Shown piece by piece: positions 22,678-35,000 of a stretch of DNA of 64,000 nt (positions are counted from its first letter, which is position 1; every line of letters starts with the position of its first letter). Source of the stretch: Cystobasidiopsis lactophilus (taxonomy: Eukaryota > Basidiomycota > Agaricostilbomycetes > Agaricostilbales > Chionosphaeraceae). The notes under the pieces were generated by a model. The model was not told the DNA's origin and did no database searches. It saw only the letters and a program-made list of their open reading frames with translations. The translations under genes were made by a program, and so were the position numbers. Location of the stretch: positions 248,001-312,000 of the forward strand of contig BCIO01000005.1 of NCBI GenBank assembly GCA_001599975.1. The letters are read 5' to 3'.

Positions 22678-25376
22678 ATGGCCGTCCACAAGCGCAGGGC
22701 CCTAGTGGGCGAGCCGCTGCTCATGACTATATCCGTCTTCGCTTCCATTGGCGTCTTCTTGTTCGGCTACGGTTCGTCTGGGTCCTTCCTACATTTGCCT
22801 CTGCACCGGGCTAATGCCAACCGACTTCGAGAGCAGATCAGGGAGTCATGTCTGGAGTGATCACTGTGCGTGTCGATCAACCTCTATCAAGCAAAGATCT
22901 GGCTTATTTAGCATCTCGCTGCACAGGGCCCTTACTTCCAAGCCTACTTCTCACGGCCCAGTGCGTCACTTGGCCCTCCTTCTTTTCACCCATTTCGCGA
23001 ATCTGACGTGTTTGTTGGCCGACGCACAGCTCCGTATGAGCTGGCCACCATGGTGTCCATCCTCGAGATTGGCGCTTTCATCACCTCCATCGCCGCCGGC
23101 CGCGTGGGCGACATTTATGGCCGGCGCCGCACCTTGTTCTGGGGCGCGTCCATCTTTACCATTGGCGGTGTCATTCAGGTGTGTTCCTTACCTGTTCATC
23201 CCTACTGGGCTGAAATGACAAATTGGTGATCCACAGACTTTCACCACCGGCTTCAAGACCATGGTCGTCGGCCGCATCATCTCCGGCTTTGGCGTCGGCT
23301 TCCTCTCCATGATCGTGCCCGTCTACCAATCCGAAATCTCACCTTCGCACAACGTAGGCCGCGAGCTCACTCTATCTGCAGTAAATCAGAAATGCTGAAG
23401 ATATTCGTGTCGTTGCCTACAGCGAGGCAAGCTGGCCTGCATCGAGTTCACGGGCAACATCGTCGGCTACGCGTCCTCGGTCTGGATCGACTACTTGTGC
23501 TCCTACATCCCCTCGGACCTCTCCTGGCGCGTGCCCTTGTCCTTCCAATGCATCATCGGCCTCATCCTCGCTTTGGGCTCCCTCACCATCCCGGAAAGCC
23601 CGCGCTGGCTATTAGACACAGACCAAGATGAGGATGGCATGCGCGTCCTGGCCGACTTGCACGGCGAGGGCGACCCGGACTCGGAAGAGGCCCGCGCCGA
23701 GTTCATCGAGATCAAGGAGGGCATCATCGCTGATGTGGGCTACGGTGAACACTCGCTCTAGTCAGACCTCAATACTGACTACTCCGTGCTTCCACGTCCA
23801 CAGAGGCTGGTCGGCGAGCGGTCGTACATGAAGATGTGGAAATTTTACAAATACAGGGTGCTCATCGCCATGGCTTCTCAAGCGTTTGCTCAATTGGTGA
23901 GGAGGGCGTGCCTGGCCCAGTCATTGAGCTCATACTGACTATTGTTTTCCTGTCGTCTTCCTCACAGAACGGTATCAATGGTGCGTTTGGGTTCTTTACC
24001 TTAGTGAGTATTGGAGTGCTGACTACGTGCTCACCCCTTTGCGCACAGTCATTTCCTACTATGCACCACTTGTCTTTGAACAAGCCGGCTGGATTGGCCG
24101 GGACGCCATTCTGATGACTGGCATCAACGGGCTCGTCTACGTCGCGAGCACCATTCCTCCGTTCGTTTGACTCTCCTCTTTACTCCATGCGAGTGCCCAA
24201 ATGAAGTCGATCGAACAGATGGTACCTGGTGGACGTGTGGGGCCGCCGACCCATCTTGCTGTCCGGTGCGGCCATTATGGCGGTGGCGCTTAGCAGCATC
24301 GGCTGGTTCATGTTCTTGGACACGACCTACACGCCCGTCGCGGTCGTCATTTCTGTCATCGTCTACAATGCAGCTTTCGGCTACTCGTGGGGCCCGATAC
24401 CTTGGTCAGTCCTTGGACCTTACTCTATCATCGACGGCTCGCGCTGATATGGGCTCCCTCTTTGCTGACAGGCTTCTTCCGCCTGAGATCATGCCTACAC
24501 CGTGAGTCCTGGACTGTGCAATCCATCTCTTGGGATCTCTCAACAAGGTTTGCACTTCCAGGTATCGCGTCAAGGGCGTCTCCATCTCGACGGCGACCAA
24601 CTGGTTCTGCAACTACGTGATTGGCGCCATCACCCCTATCCTCCAGGATGCCATCCGGTGGCGGCTCTACCCCATGCACGCCTTCTTCTGCGTCACCTCC
24701 TTCATCCTCGTCTACTTTACGTTTCCAGGTAGGAGAAGGACCACCTGTATCAGGCCGTGCGCGATCCTGATCCTGCGTTGTTCTCGGGCTACAGAGACAA
24801 GAGGCGTGCCGCTAGAGCAAATGTCGACTTTGTTCGAAGACGACGCTCCAGAAGCGGAAGAGCCGCCGGAGCGCCAGCCCTTGGCGCCCTCGAGGTCAAG
24901 ATCAAGATCGCCTGTGCGGGGCGATACCGAGAGCCAAATAGAGCCGCCGGACTTGAAAGGGAGAGTCGATGGCGGGGGCGTCTTGGGCTATCTATTCGGA
25001 TCAGAGATTGTGGTGGGTCTTGCCTGGCTTTCTAAGCATTTGCTCCCAGGCTTAGGTCTGGTACACCTCACAGATAACCGACGACGGAGAGCGACAGGAC
25101 TCCACCAGCGGAGACGGCTATCGGTCCGTTTCGCAACGCAACGAAGATTGACGGTTACAGGCGAGCGACCAAGACGACTCGAAGCGCCAGCGAGGGCGAA
25201 GCCGGTGGTCTGCAAAGTCACCTTCCAAAGCTGCACCAGCACCCCCACCAGCGGCCCAAGAGCCAGAGCCAATAGAGATGGCCTCTATGGAAAAGCCGAA
25301 GGCCTCGCCTCGGCCCTCGATCGAGTCGAGCTCAACAGAAGACCACTTTGTCATCGCCAACGAAGAGATGGACTGA
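22678..25376 (+). CDS. MFS sugar transporter (hexose/quinate type)
   Basis: Twelve-helix sugar/H+ symporter spread over about ten small exons. Family signatures in order: FLFGYDQGVMSGV after the first splice, GRVGDIYGRRRT (loop 2-3), PVYQSEISPSHNRG, PESPRWLLD, VDVWGRRPILL (loop 8-9), and FPETRGVPLEQMSTLFEDD (PETKG signature). The C-terminal tail is long, Ser/Pro/Glu-rich and ends HFVIANEEMD. In the tail a TGA near 25134 lies in the same frame as the rest. Either a 33-nt intron (GTTTCG ... TTACAG) removes it, or the protein is about 80 residues shorter. The substrate is not deducible beyond a sugar or related polyol/acid. Confidence 0.85.
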
Positions 25377-25646
25377 TCCAAAGCGCGTCTTCTTTCTTGG
25401 TCACCACTCGCCGCCAATCTTCTTAAACCACGAAAATCCTAAAATGGGAAAGGCGGCAACGGAAGTCGCCACCCGCCACCCTTGTAAAACGATTCCTCAC
25501 TGTGCCTAGAAAGAACTCGCATCTTTAAGCTTCGTAGCTGTCCTCTTTGCATGAAACCTCAATTGTTCCTCATATTTCATCAAGGCGCTGCTTCGAAGGG
25601 CAGGGAAACTGTTCGATTGTACATGGTCAAGCAGCACAGACCGTTT

Positions 25647-26694
25647 TCACTTCTTGTTGAGCAGACCACCGGTCTCAACCCAGTCCAAACGCTTGGCAGG
25701 GGGTGTGGCGAGATAGTCCTTCATCCTCTCGGTGGCTTCGGGATATTGGAGCGTCTGGCCGAAGTTGTCCGACTCGAACTTCAGGGCGTCCTTCAGGTTC
25801 AAATCATGGCCGTGGTTGAGGGAGACCTTGGCCAGAGCATAGGCCTCGGCAGGTAGCTGGGCCATCTTGTCCGCAAGCTCGAGGGCGCGCTTAACCGGGT
25901 CGTTTGACGCTTCGTGCACGAGACCATACTGGACCGCCGTGTCAGCGTCCAGCAAAGTCGAAGTCAAGACCATGTAGCTTGTTCGGCTCTTTCCGATGAG
26001 CTAAATGTGACTTTGTGAGTGAAGGAGCAAAGACCCCCGATCAACCCAGCTCACCCTTGTGGCCGTAATGGTACCGGTGCCGCCTGGCAGGATACCCAAA
26101 GGTACTTCGGGGAAGCCAACCTTGACGCCTCGCTTCATGATGCGGACATCGGCCCAAAGAGTCAGCTCCAGGCCGCCACCTTTCGGCAGGCGTCAGTTGA
26201 GTTGAGTGCGCAGATTCAAGCGACTTACCCATGGTGTCTCCGGTGTAAGCAACCAAAGTCGGTTTAGTCAATACCCCGAAGGCGTGGCACATTTTCTGCA
26301 GGGTCCAAGGCATCAGTTGGGGTAGCGTTTGCCACCGAATGAAGGCTCACATGAAAGCTGTTGCCTTCGGGGTTCAACAAGTTGGCCTTGAGAACAGCAG
26401 GATCAGCAGTCCAGTCGACGATCTCTTGGACCTAAGCAAGGGCTTTGAATCAACGCGAGCGAAAGTCAGGAGGGGAAGTCGGCGAACCGAGTAATGCGTA
26501 ATGAAGCGTCCCTCGCGGCCTCCGGTCAAGACGATGGCGCGGACAGCTGGGTCAGCCTGCCATTTGGTGGTCAAATCTCGAAGCTCGCCAGCGCCAGTGG
26601 CCGAAAAGTAGTTCATCTCATCGTCGGGGTTAAAGTAGCGGGCCACAACAACGCCATGAGGATGGTTCTCCAGCTTCCAGTGCGACGTGGACAT
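25647..26694 (-). CDS. enoyl-CoA hydratase/isomerase family protein
   Basis: Crotonase-fold enzyme of about 270-280 residues with at least four introns. The N-terminus MSTSHWKLENHPHGVVVARY is followed by VRAIVLTGGREGRFITH. The oxyanion-hole region reads KPTLVAYTGDTMGGGLELTLWADVRIM, across a splice. The catalytic-Glu region is VGFPEVPLGILPGGTGTITATR, followed by DADTAVQYGLVHEA and the C-terminal helices ending WVETGGLLNKK. It probably hydrates or isomerises short or medium acyl-CoAs. The C-terminus is not a PTS1, so a mitochondrial or cytosolic site is possible. The start at 26694 was preferred to an upstream Met because the family begins near there. Confidence 0.85.
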
Positions 26695-27299
26695 GATTCC
26701 TAGCAGGTGGACGGTGCTGAAGAGAGGGCAAGAGGTGCATTTACCCCGACGCTTGATCTTGAGTGGGGATGCTCTCAAGTGAGGAGAGTTCTCCTCCTTC
26801 TCGTGCAGAGATCAACGCCGGCATGTTAGGCCCCGCTCGCGGTGCCGAAGACTTGATTTGAGTAGTTATTAGGCTGATCCGAGCGTGGAGCAGCAGAGGG
26901 CGGGTGGCTGACGGAGACGAAGGCAGTCCGCAATTCAGCCCCTCAGCTTGAAGGTGCGGTGGCAAAAGTTGGGTTCTCATTGAAGTGGAAGGCTGCCCGA
27001 TGGGTGTGTATAGTACAAGAGAATTTCATAGCGGCAAGGCCCGCCATGACAGGGCAGAAAAAGTACATCACAAGAAGGACATCCACTGAACGCTGAAACG
27101 GCAAGCTTCGGTAAAGGCTTTCGTGCAAGGGGCGTGAACGAGAGGACTGCTCTCATCAGACTGGAATCAAGAGGAACAGGAGCGGCTGCTCAGGTCCTTC
27201 AGCACACGCTGGCCCAAGTCAAAAAAAGTGAAATCGGCGCTGACCTGGACATCTCGGAAAGTCGACTCGAGCCCGTGAGACCGCATGAGCCTTGCCTGC
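26695..27299. other. promoter side of the enoyl-CoA hydratase gene
   Basis: 600 bp between the hydratase start and the stop of the double-MYND gene. It contains an exact GGTGGCAAA at 26958. No convincing coding sequence; a short minus-strand hydrophobic open stretch near 27050-27128 is unsupported. Confidence 0.45.
26958..26966 (+). promoter_or_regulatory. PACE-like nonamer
   Basis: Exact GGTGGCAAA, 264 bp upstream of the minus-strand hydratase start at 26694. It reads TTTGCCACC in the direction of that gene. Confidence 0.4.
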
Positions 27300-28611
27300 T
27301 TACTGAGTCGAGGACTTGGACTTGCTCAGGAGAATATCGGGGTGTCGCTTGATGAATTGTAGCAGCGGCTGAAAAGTTCACACGTGCCACATTCAGCTGG
27401 CTGCTGTGGATTTTACGCCATGCAACGAACCTGGGGACCTTTGCACACAAAAATCTTAGTTCAGTCGATAGAGTATACAGAAGGAGACCAAGTCATACCT
27501 TTGCCTTCGGCGACAAGGTGCCTCACCAAAATCAAGGGTTGGTAGTTCATCGGATCCAGCGTTCCCTTGGTACCTCGCGACATGAATGGCGACCAGACCT
27601 ACAAAGGTTGATGCGTCACATGAGCACATCATTTTGATGTTGCACTCACGTTTTCGTAGTTGACAAGCCAGGCCGCATACAAACGCTCCGACAGGCCCGC
27701 TGCGTGATCCATGGCTTTCGCTTCGGCATACATTGTGTCCACAGTTCTGCAGAGGGGCATTGGGAGGTGGTCGAGCTCGTTCAGTGGAACCAGGGTGACA
27801 GTATCGACCATGAATATGGCAGCAGGGTCGGAGACGGGCGTGACATCCCATCGAAGGGTGAGGCGGATGAGGACAGCTTTGTCCACCATGTCCACGCCGT
27901 CCGGAAGAACGGAATTGGTACCCCATAGGCCAAGTTCGTCCAGAACGGCAGCTCCCAGCATGGGGAAGTAGGCCTGAATGAACTTTCTCTTTTGCATCAC
28001 GAGGGGCGCGTGACGCGGGCCCGGCCACTCCTTGGGGTATTCATCATCTGGAGGGAGCTGCTGGGCGACCGCAGCAAGGCCGGCGGCATAGCTCTTGCAG
28101 GCCGATTTGTGCTCCTTCCAGTCCTGCACTTGGCATTCTCGAGAGCAGTAGTGCGCGCCCCAGCAGGAACTGCAGCTGTAAAAACGGTGGCCCGAGGTTT
28201 CTACATTCCTGCAATTGCTACACTGGAGTGTACGATAAGGCTGGCTGAGAACAACAGCTTTCATGGAGATAGCTTACGACAAAACCTGTTTTTGTGGCCA
28301 ATTCAGAAAGGCACTGAGCTTTGTGCCTTGATTTCCAGTCTTGCTTTTGGCATTGTGGGCCGCAGTAGTGCTGTTGCAGCCAGCCGCGAATCAGTTCCGG
28401 GTCTTGCAAACAGTGCACGCTTCGGACTCACGCATGCCAGGCATTTTGCGCAGCTTTTCATCTTCTGCTCGTTTTCAACTTTAGCACAGGCGGGGTAGCA
28501 GCACTGTTGGCGCGAAAAATTGAAGCTGTCAAAAAAGCGCCCCCTTGCCCGCCAGCGAGCCTTGGGGAGACAACGCACTCGACGGGGCTCCTGGGAGGTG
28601 TGGAAGCACAT
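27300..28611 (-). CDS. protein with two tandem MYND zinc fingers
   Basis: MYND fingers bind zinc and proline-rich partner peptides. Finger 1 is CCYPACAKVENEQKMKSC...KCLAC, spliced over a 61-nt intron to HYCGPQCQKQDWKSRHKAQC. Finger 2, joined by a strong GTAAGC ... CCAG intron after LATKTGFV, is CSNCRNVETSGHRFYSCSSC then HYCSRECQVQDWKEHKSAC. Both have the full Cys/His set. The rest (PPDDEYPKEWPGP, LIRLTLRWDVTPVSD) has no known catalytic domain. Two more introns lead to the C-terminus PLLQFIKRHPDILLSKSK. The start at 28611 (MCFHTSQEP) is the first in-frame Met and is uncertain. GGTGGCAAT lies about 100 bp upstream. Confidence 0.65.
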
Positions 28612-28927
28612 TTTGGGTATCAAACTGGGTATCAAGAAACGCCTGGAGCACGGAACAGCGACACAAGAAGCAGCAAAGGGTGTTTGAGGGAAAACGAAAG
28701 TTCGGCGGTGGCCTGGGTGGCAATATACATAATTTCTCGGAGTGCGAACTTTGTGGTATCCAATTTGCACATTGCTGAACGCTTTAACGAGGTAGGAAGG
28801 TGTGTGTGTACAAGCAGTAAGGAAGGGCTCTCTTGAAGAGTTTTCATACACGATGCAAAGGATTAGGAAAGTGAAGTGGTGGGCTTTACGATGATGAGGA
28901 CAGAGAACAGCGGCTGCTGGACGGCGT

Positions 28928-29753
28928 CTATCGGGGGTCTGTGGCAGGAAATCTCGCATGTAAGCGAGTATTCGCAAGGGTAGGGGATGGCCCGGCTCAC
29001 CAGGTCGCAAGAAGTCAATCTGAATGTCGGCGCAAGCCATGGCGTCCTCCGTCTGGGTGAAAGCCCTCGTTTGCACAGTGAACTTGGCTGTTCACCATTA
29101 CCGAGGTAATCAGCTCATTGTAAGCTGATAGGGAAGGCTTAAAGGACGAACCTTTAGGGATCTCCCTCGGCAAGTCGACGGATTGGTAGATGTCGTACTC
29201 GCCGGGCTTGATGGGGCACTGGAGCGTTGCGTTGGCGTTCTTACTGTGGACGGGGTGTTACGTTATCAGAACAGGACTGATGAAGCAGAGAACCCAGACG
29301 CACAGCTCCTCGCAAACGTCGAACCTCTTGGTCAACAACTTGATCAGGCCGAGCTTGACGACGACATCGGCCCATGCGCCCTCCTGTTCGTTGCATCAGC
29401 ATCGCACTAGACTAAGGATCTAACAGGAGCCAACAACGCACATCGATGGTGGTCTTGACAGTGCCTGTGGCGTGAATGGTGAGCTTCTGCCCTGGCTTTG
29501 GCGGGTCCGGGTCGACGGTGAGCGACTTGATCTCGACGGCGTCCGAGGGTGCGCCTGTGCATCTTGGAAGCTCAATACATGCTCAAGGCATAGGGCAGGA
29601 GCTCAGCAACGCACCGCAGTCTGCAAACGTCCAGACGGTCTCGGTGTGAACGGTGGGCAGGCGGGCGAGCGCAAAGTCGGCGGCTTGCTGAACGAGCTGG
29701 CCGGGCAACGCAGAGGCCGTCAGGGCCAACGCTGATAAGGCTAACACTCGCAT
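28928..29753 (-). CDS. NPC2: secreted PG/PI transfer protein (ML domain, NPC2-like)
   Basis: ML-domain lipid carrier: binds phosphatidylglycerol/phosphatidylinositol or sterol and acts in the vacuole lumen or outside the cell. Signal peptide MRVLALSALALTASALPG, then WTFADCG, VEIKSLTVDPDPPKPGQKL, EGAWADVVVKLGLIKLLT, KRFDVCEEL, ANATLQCPIKPGEYDIYQ, FTVQTRAFTQTEDAMACAD and IQIDFLRP. Four Cys match the two disulfides of fungal members. About five introns are inferred; the last (GTGAGC ... CACAG) is followed at once by the stop at 28928. The Met at 29753 was chosen because it begins the signal peptide. It shares an 840-bp divergent region with the gene at 30595. Confidence 0.88.
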
Positions 29754-30594
29754 TTGACGACGCTGTCGAGGACCAAGCCGCTCCCCCTTCGAGCCCCTCT
29801 GCGTCACCAGCGAACCACGACCTGTGGGCGAGCTCGGATCTTCGGCTTCGGCCTCTTGCCCAGCAACGACCTCCTGTTGCTTGCGATGTTGCCTTACAAG
29901 GCTTGTACTACACTGCGCTCATGATCCGAACCTTCTCTGAGGCCCAGTTCTCGCCCCAAAGCCAGAGTTTGCCACCTTCGAGCTTGCGCAGAGAGGATGG
30001 TTGCTGCTTGCATGCCTCACGTCTGCGGCGCTCAGTGCTCTTGATTACACCGTACTATATTGTCAACTCTTTGAGTCGCTGCCTTTCCGTCCGGTATAAA
30101 GCGGTTTCCAGACTCCACTTCAGCCTGAGCCAACTTCTGGGCTGCTGCCTTCGATCCCGAATTTCGACGAGGGAACGAATTCTTGACTGCTCGACACCAT
30201 TCAATGTCGTGTCAAGGTGTCCACTGCCCGAACCTGTCATAGAAGGTTCCTTCGAGGTCCCTCTTGCCTGCCTGGTGTAATGCCGTCTCAAGAATGCGGC
30301 TGCCCAGTCTCTGGTGTCTCAAAGGCTTCTGAACGCATGTCCTGTCTCAAAGACGCGCGTGCAATGGAGCTTTCTTCTGACACATTTGCCTGAAAAATGA
30401 ACCGTCAGAACGCGCATCCGCCCATTCTGCCTTGACCCTCGTCTAAAGCCCAGAAGGCCTCGCGCTAGTCTGGGTAGTTTCAGTTCAATGCAAGGACAGA
30501 TGGCGGTGGCAATAGTCTTGGCCGGTTTCGCCGACTCGCGAGGGTCGAGTGCCTTCTCACCTCTCTCTCTTCTCCCATCTTTTCACCAAAGAAA
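29754..30594. other. 840-bp divergent promoter region
   Basis: Lies between the NPC2-like start (-) and the start at 30595 (+). It holds TTTGCCACC at 29968, and GGTGGCAAT at about 30506, some 90 bp before the plus gene. No gene is seen. Confidence 0.45.
29968..29976 (+). promoter_or_regulatory. PACE-like nonamer
   Basis: Exact TTTGCCACC, 215 bp upstream of the minus NPC2-like start and 619 bp upstream of the plus gene at 30595. Confidence 0.4.
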
Positions 30595-31924
30595 ATGGCG
30601 GCGAGTTCAGCACCCCGTATTTTGACCCTGCAGGAAATCCGGATCCCTGTTAACCGTAACAATGGCAACATCAACTGGTGAGTCCGTTCTTCCCTCAGGA
30701 CCTGGGCACAGAGTTTTGATTGTTCCCACGCCACGCGCAAGTCTCGTCTTGTCGGCTTCCATGGCGCTCGGACTAGACATCGAGCAGTTCTACGCGCTCT
30801 ATCCCCATCTCCGTGTCTTGGAGAACAAGAACAAGTTGGACCTGGTGCCCGCCATCGACGTGATGTCCACCTTTGACGCGCCCTGCCCCGACGGCCTGCA
30901 CGATGCTACTATCGAGACCATGCCGATCTCAGGAAACAAGAAAGAGTTTGTCCGGGTTCTCGAATATGCGCTGGCCGACATGCAGAAGCACTGCGAGAAA
31001 GTAGAAGAAGGCAAGGAGAATGCCAACTCGCTCGTGCTCCCCGTCATCATGTTCCTCTATCCGCGTCACGCCATGACCGTGGTCTACGACGTGGTCAAGA
31101 AGAAATGGCACTTTATTGATCCACGTTAGTCGTTCGAGCTTCAATGCGGGCGAGGGCATTGAATCAGTCTTTTTGGGCCGCCCCAGAGCTCAACAACCTT
31201 CAAGCAAACCTCGACCACCGACACCAGGCCTATGTCAAGGCCGGCCCTTTCCGAGGATTGGGCTGCTTCGCCATGTGGTTCACTCACAAGCCCGCAGCCC
31301 GAATGGCCAAACTGGCGCCGACGGAGCAGCTCATCAGCAATGTCAAGTCCTTCGTTCCTTCTTCTGAGCTGGAGGCGATTGAGAACCCTGAGCTCGACGG
31401 GCCGGCTCTCGTTTTGCGAAAGGACAAGTGAGCATCCGCTAGGCTATCCTTTCACGACTCTCATGGTGGACTGAGCATGACAGTGTCTTGGCTAACTTTT
31501 GTCGCTTTTATTCCGGCTGGTCGGGCTGCGAAGCATTGCACTCGCCGGCCGAGCTGCACATCACTGACTTTTTCAGAGTGGTTGTGCCCCATCTGCCCAG
31601 CACTCCCCGCCTTCATATTCGATCCTTGGCCGGCTTTGACATGCCCAGGCTTCAGCTCTACCTTAAAGAGCTCGCGCACAAGTTTGGCTCCAATGAGTTC
31701 TTGTTCGGCCTCCCTCGCAGCACCCACTATGCCCTTTACCACGTCCAGCACGAGGGCAATGGCCACTACAAAATCCAAGAAACCCCTCAGAGCCGTAAAT
31801 CTCCTTTGACTTCACATGCATCCCGCGCACTCATCAGGCTTTCGCAGCGCTTTTGGAGAAGATCGAGCCAGCGGACGCGCCCGTGGCCATAGCTTATGTC
31901 TTCGTCTTTACCAAGCCCTCGTAG
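30595..31924 (+). CDS. protein of unknown function, about 350 residues
   Basis: I do not recognise the family. Four or five exons join in frame. Segments include LVLSASMALGLDIEQFYALY, LVPAIDVMSTFDAPCP and PVIMFLYPRHAMTVVYDV followed by KKKWHFIDP. After introns come LNNLQANLDHRHQAY, GLGCFAMWFTHKPAARMA, FCRFYSGWSGCEALHSPAEL and finally LLEKIEPADAPVAIAYVFVF. No signal peptide or membrane span is seen; it is a compact cytosolic-type protein with aromatic-rich strands. The start is uncertain. The ATG at 30595 opens a coding-like exon that does not join cleanly. The ATG at 30662 reads straight through a 21-nt GTGAGT ... CAG stretch divisible by three. Confidence 0.6.
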
Positions 31925-31956
31925 AGCAAGTGCAATCTCAAGCGCCCATAAAAAAA

Positions 31957-31965
31957 TTTGCCACC
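31957..31965 (+). promoter_or_regulatory. PACE-like nonamer
   Basis: Exact TTTGCCACC, 95-103 bp upstream of the Fox2 start at 32060, in the 135-bp gap after the preceding gene. Confidence 0.45.
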
Positions 31966-32059
31966 GACCAGAGGAGCGTGATCGACCGGGTCAACCCCGC
32001 CTCGAAGTGAGCCCGTGAAATGCCTGCTCGCGCAGGGGTTGTCCGAAATCCTCCATAAA

Positions 32060-35000
32060 ATGGCTCTGGACTTCTCTGGCAAGGTGTGCTTGATCACTGG
32101 CGCTGGTGGAGGTGCGTGTTCGCTGGCTTGAGTGCTGAGGGCGAGCTGATTGCGGCTTGGACGCCGACGCAGGCCTCGGAAGAAGGTGGAGTTGCCTGTC
32201 GCTCGCTGTTCTCGCTGCTCGGCCTCATGCGCGCGGCTTGTGCTCAGCCATGCTCTGCTGTTTGGTTCCAAGGGAGCGTGAGTGGCTGCTCTCCTTCGAT
32301 GCCGCGTGCACTCCGAGGCTCAGTTGCGCCTTCGCAGGACTGTTGTCGTCAACGATGTTCGTGTTGCCCTCCCCGCGCTGCAGCCATGCATTGGCCCTTG
32401 GCTTACTGTATTGGGCCGTTGAACAGTTCTCTAAAGAGAACGCGGACAAGGTTGTTAGCGACATCAAGGCAGCTGGAGGTGCGTAATGCGTTCAGCCCCC
32501 TTTGACCGCTTGTCAAGTCTCAAAGCTTTGCACTTGTGCACAGGCAAGGCGCTGGCCAACTACGACAGCGTGCTAGATGGCAAGAAGATCATTGACCAGA
32601 TCATCAAGGAATATGGCCGGATCGATGTGCGTGGTGCTCCCTCTCCTTTTAAGCCTCGGTGGTCCGAAGACTTGCACTTGTGCTGAACCTTGCACAGATC
32701 CTCATCAACGTTCGTGACCTCCTTTCTTGATCAGTGATACAAAATATGATGAGTCTTTTTGACTGTGAACAGAACGCCGGCATCCTGCGCGACAAGAGGT
32801 GAGGACGGCAACTTTGCCCCAAGATGCTCCAGAGACCTCATCTAACACTTCTCCGTCTGCTTCACAGCTTCAAGGCCATGACGGACAAGGAGTGGGACGA
32901 TGTGCACCAGGTCCACGTCAAGGGCGCCTTCGCCGTTACCCACGCGGCCTGGCCTTACATGCGCAAGCAGAAGTTCGGCCGCATCATCAACGTGCGTTGT
33001 CGTGGTCCTTTATCGATCTCTGTGGCGATGCCCTTAGACCTCCATTCGCACAGACCACGAGCGCGGCTGGCATCTATGGCTCGTTCGGCCAGGCCAACTA
33101 CTCGGCTGCCAAGATGGCTCTGATCGGCTTCTCCCGCACGCTGGCCCGCGAAGGCGTCAAGTACAACATCACCTCCAACGCCATCGCCCCCATCGCCGCC
33201 TCGCCCATGACCGCGTCCATCATGCCGCCCGAGATGCTCGAGAACCTCAAGCCGGAGCATGTGTCCCCTGTCTTCGTCTGGCTCTCCCACGAGTCGTGCA
33301 AGCAGACCGGCGGCGTTTTCGAGACCGGCGCGGGCTGGACCGGCCAGATCAGGTGGGAGCTCGGAAAGGGCGCCGTCTTCAAGGTCGACGACACTTTCAC
33401 CCCTTCGGCCGTGCGTGCTCGTGGCTTTCCCTTTCGCACCAGTCGGTGTTTCTGATCCATATGCCCTATCAACGCACAGATCGCCGCAAGATGGGACGAG
33501 GTCTCGGATTTCAGCGGGTCCATCTTCCCTGCTTCCCAAGAGGACGGCGACCGGCTGGTGAGGCAGATCGTCCATCGTAGCTTATCAGGAGCTCATTGAA
33601 CAGTACTTCACAGGGCAATGTAGAGAGGGCCCGCAAGCAGCCTCCCAACCCGCAAGGCAACCGCAAGGTCGACTTCAAGGACAAGGTCGTCGTCGGCAAG
33701 TTCTGCTCCTCTCCTTTTGACCTTGGGGGTCTTCTGAAGGCCTAAAATCGCTTGCAGTCACTGGAGGTGGCGCCGGCATTGGACGCGCCTACTGCTTGAT
33801 GTACGGCAAGCTGGGCGCCAAGGTCGTCGTCAACGACTTCAGCGAGAAGAACGCCAATGCTGTCGTCGAGGAAGTCAAGAAGGGTGCGTTGAGACCCTCT
33901 CTTATCTGCCACAGAACTGATACGGTTGGCGGGGCGCCCTCAGCTGGCGGTGAGGCCTCTCCCGCCATCGGCTCGGTCGAGAACGGCGAGGCCATCATCA
34001 AGAAGGCTGTCGAGGCGTACGGCACGGTGCACGTCGTCGTCAACAACGCCGGCATTCTCCGCGACAAGTCCTTTGCCGCCATGACCGAGAAGGAGTGGGA
34101 CGACGTCTACAAGGTGCACATGTACGGCTCCTACTCCGTCTCCAAGGCCGCCTGGCCCATCTTCCAAAAGCAAAAATACGGCCGGGTGCGTGTTCTGTCC
34201 CTTTTTGAGCTCTGTGAGCTTACCGTGACGAGCTTGCGCACAGATCATGAACACCTCTTCCATCGTGGGCGTGCATGGTGAGCCCAACCCCTACCATCTG
34301 CTCTGACCCAGGCTCATCATGCATCTTTTCACAGGCAACTTTGGTCATAAGTTTCATTCCTCTCAACCTGACCTTGGAATCGCTGACAACCGATGCACAA
34401 GCCAACTATGCGGCAGCCAAGAGCGGCCTTATTTCCTTTTCCAAGACTTTGGCTCTCGAAGGCGCCAAATACAACATCATCGTCAACTGCTTGGTGCCCA
34501 CTGCGTGAGTCGGGAGCGCTACTCTCGAGCGAGGTTCTCAGCGTGCTCTTCCCCCTCGCAGCGGAACGGCGATGACGGCCACCATCTGGCCCGAGGAGAT
34601 GCTCAAGGTCTTCAGCCCCGACTTTGTCGCGCCCTTGGTGGGCTACATGACCTCCGAGGCCAACAAGGAGACCGGCCAGCTGGTCGAGACTTGCGGCGGC
34701 TGGGTCAGCCGCTACAGGTGGCAAAGGTCCTTCGGTGTTGCCGTGAGTGACCGCTCCCTGCATTTCATGGGAATGCCGGCCTAACCTCTTGCTCGCAGTT
34801 TCCTCATCAGAAGTTCGCCACTCCGGAGCAAGTCCGGGACAAGTGGGATGTGGTCACTCGTTTCGGTGGGTCGACTTCCACTCCGCTCATCCTGAGCTGC
34901 ACTAACAAGTCTGCACCAGATTCGAAGGCCACCAACCCAGCGAACCGAGAAGAAGGCATTGCGCAGATCCTGGGCAACTTTGGCAACACTGGCTCAGCGT

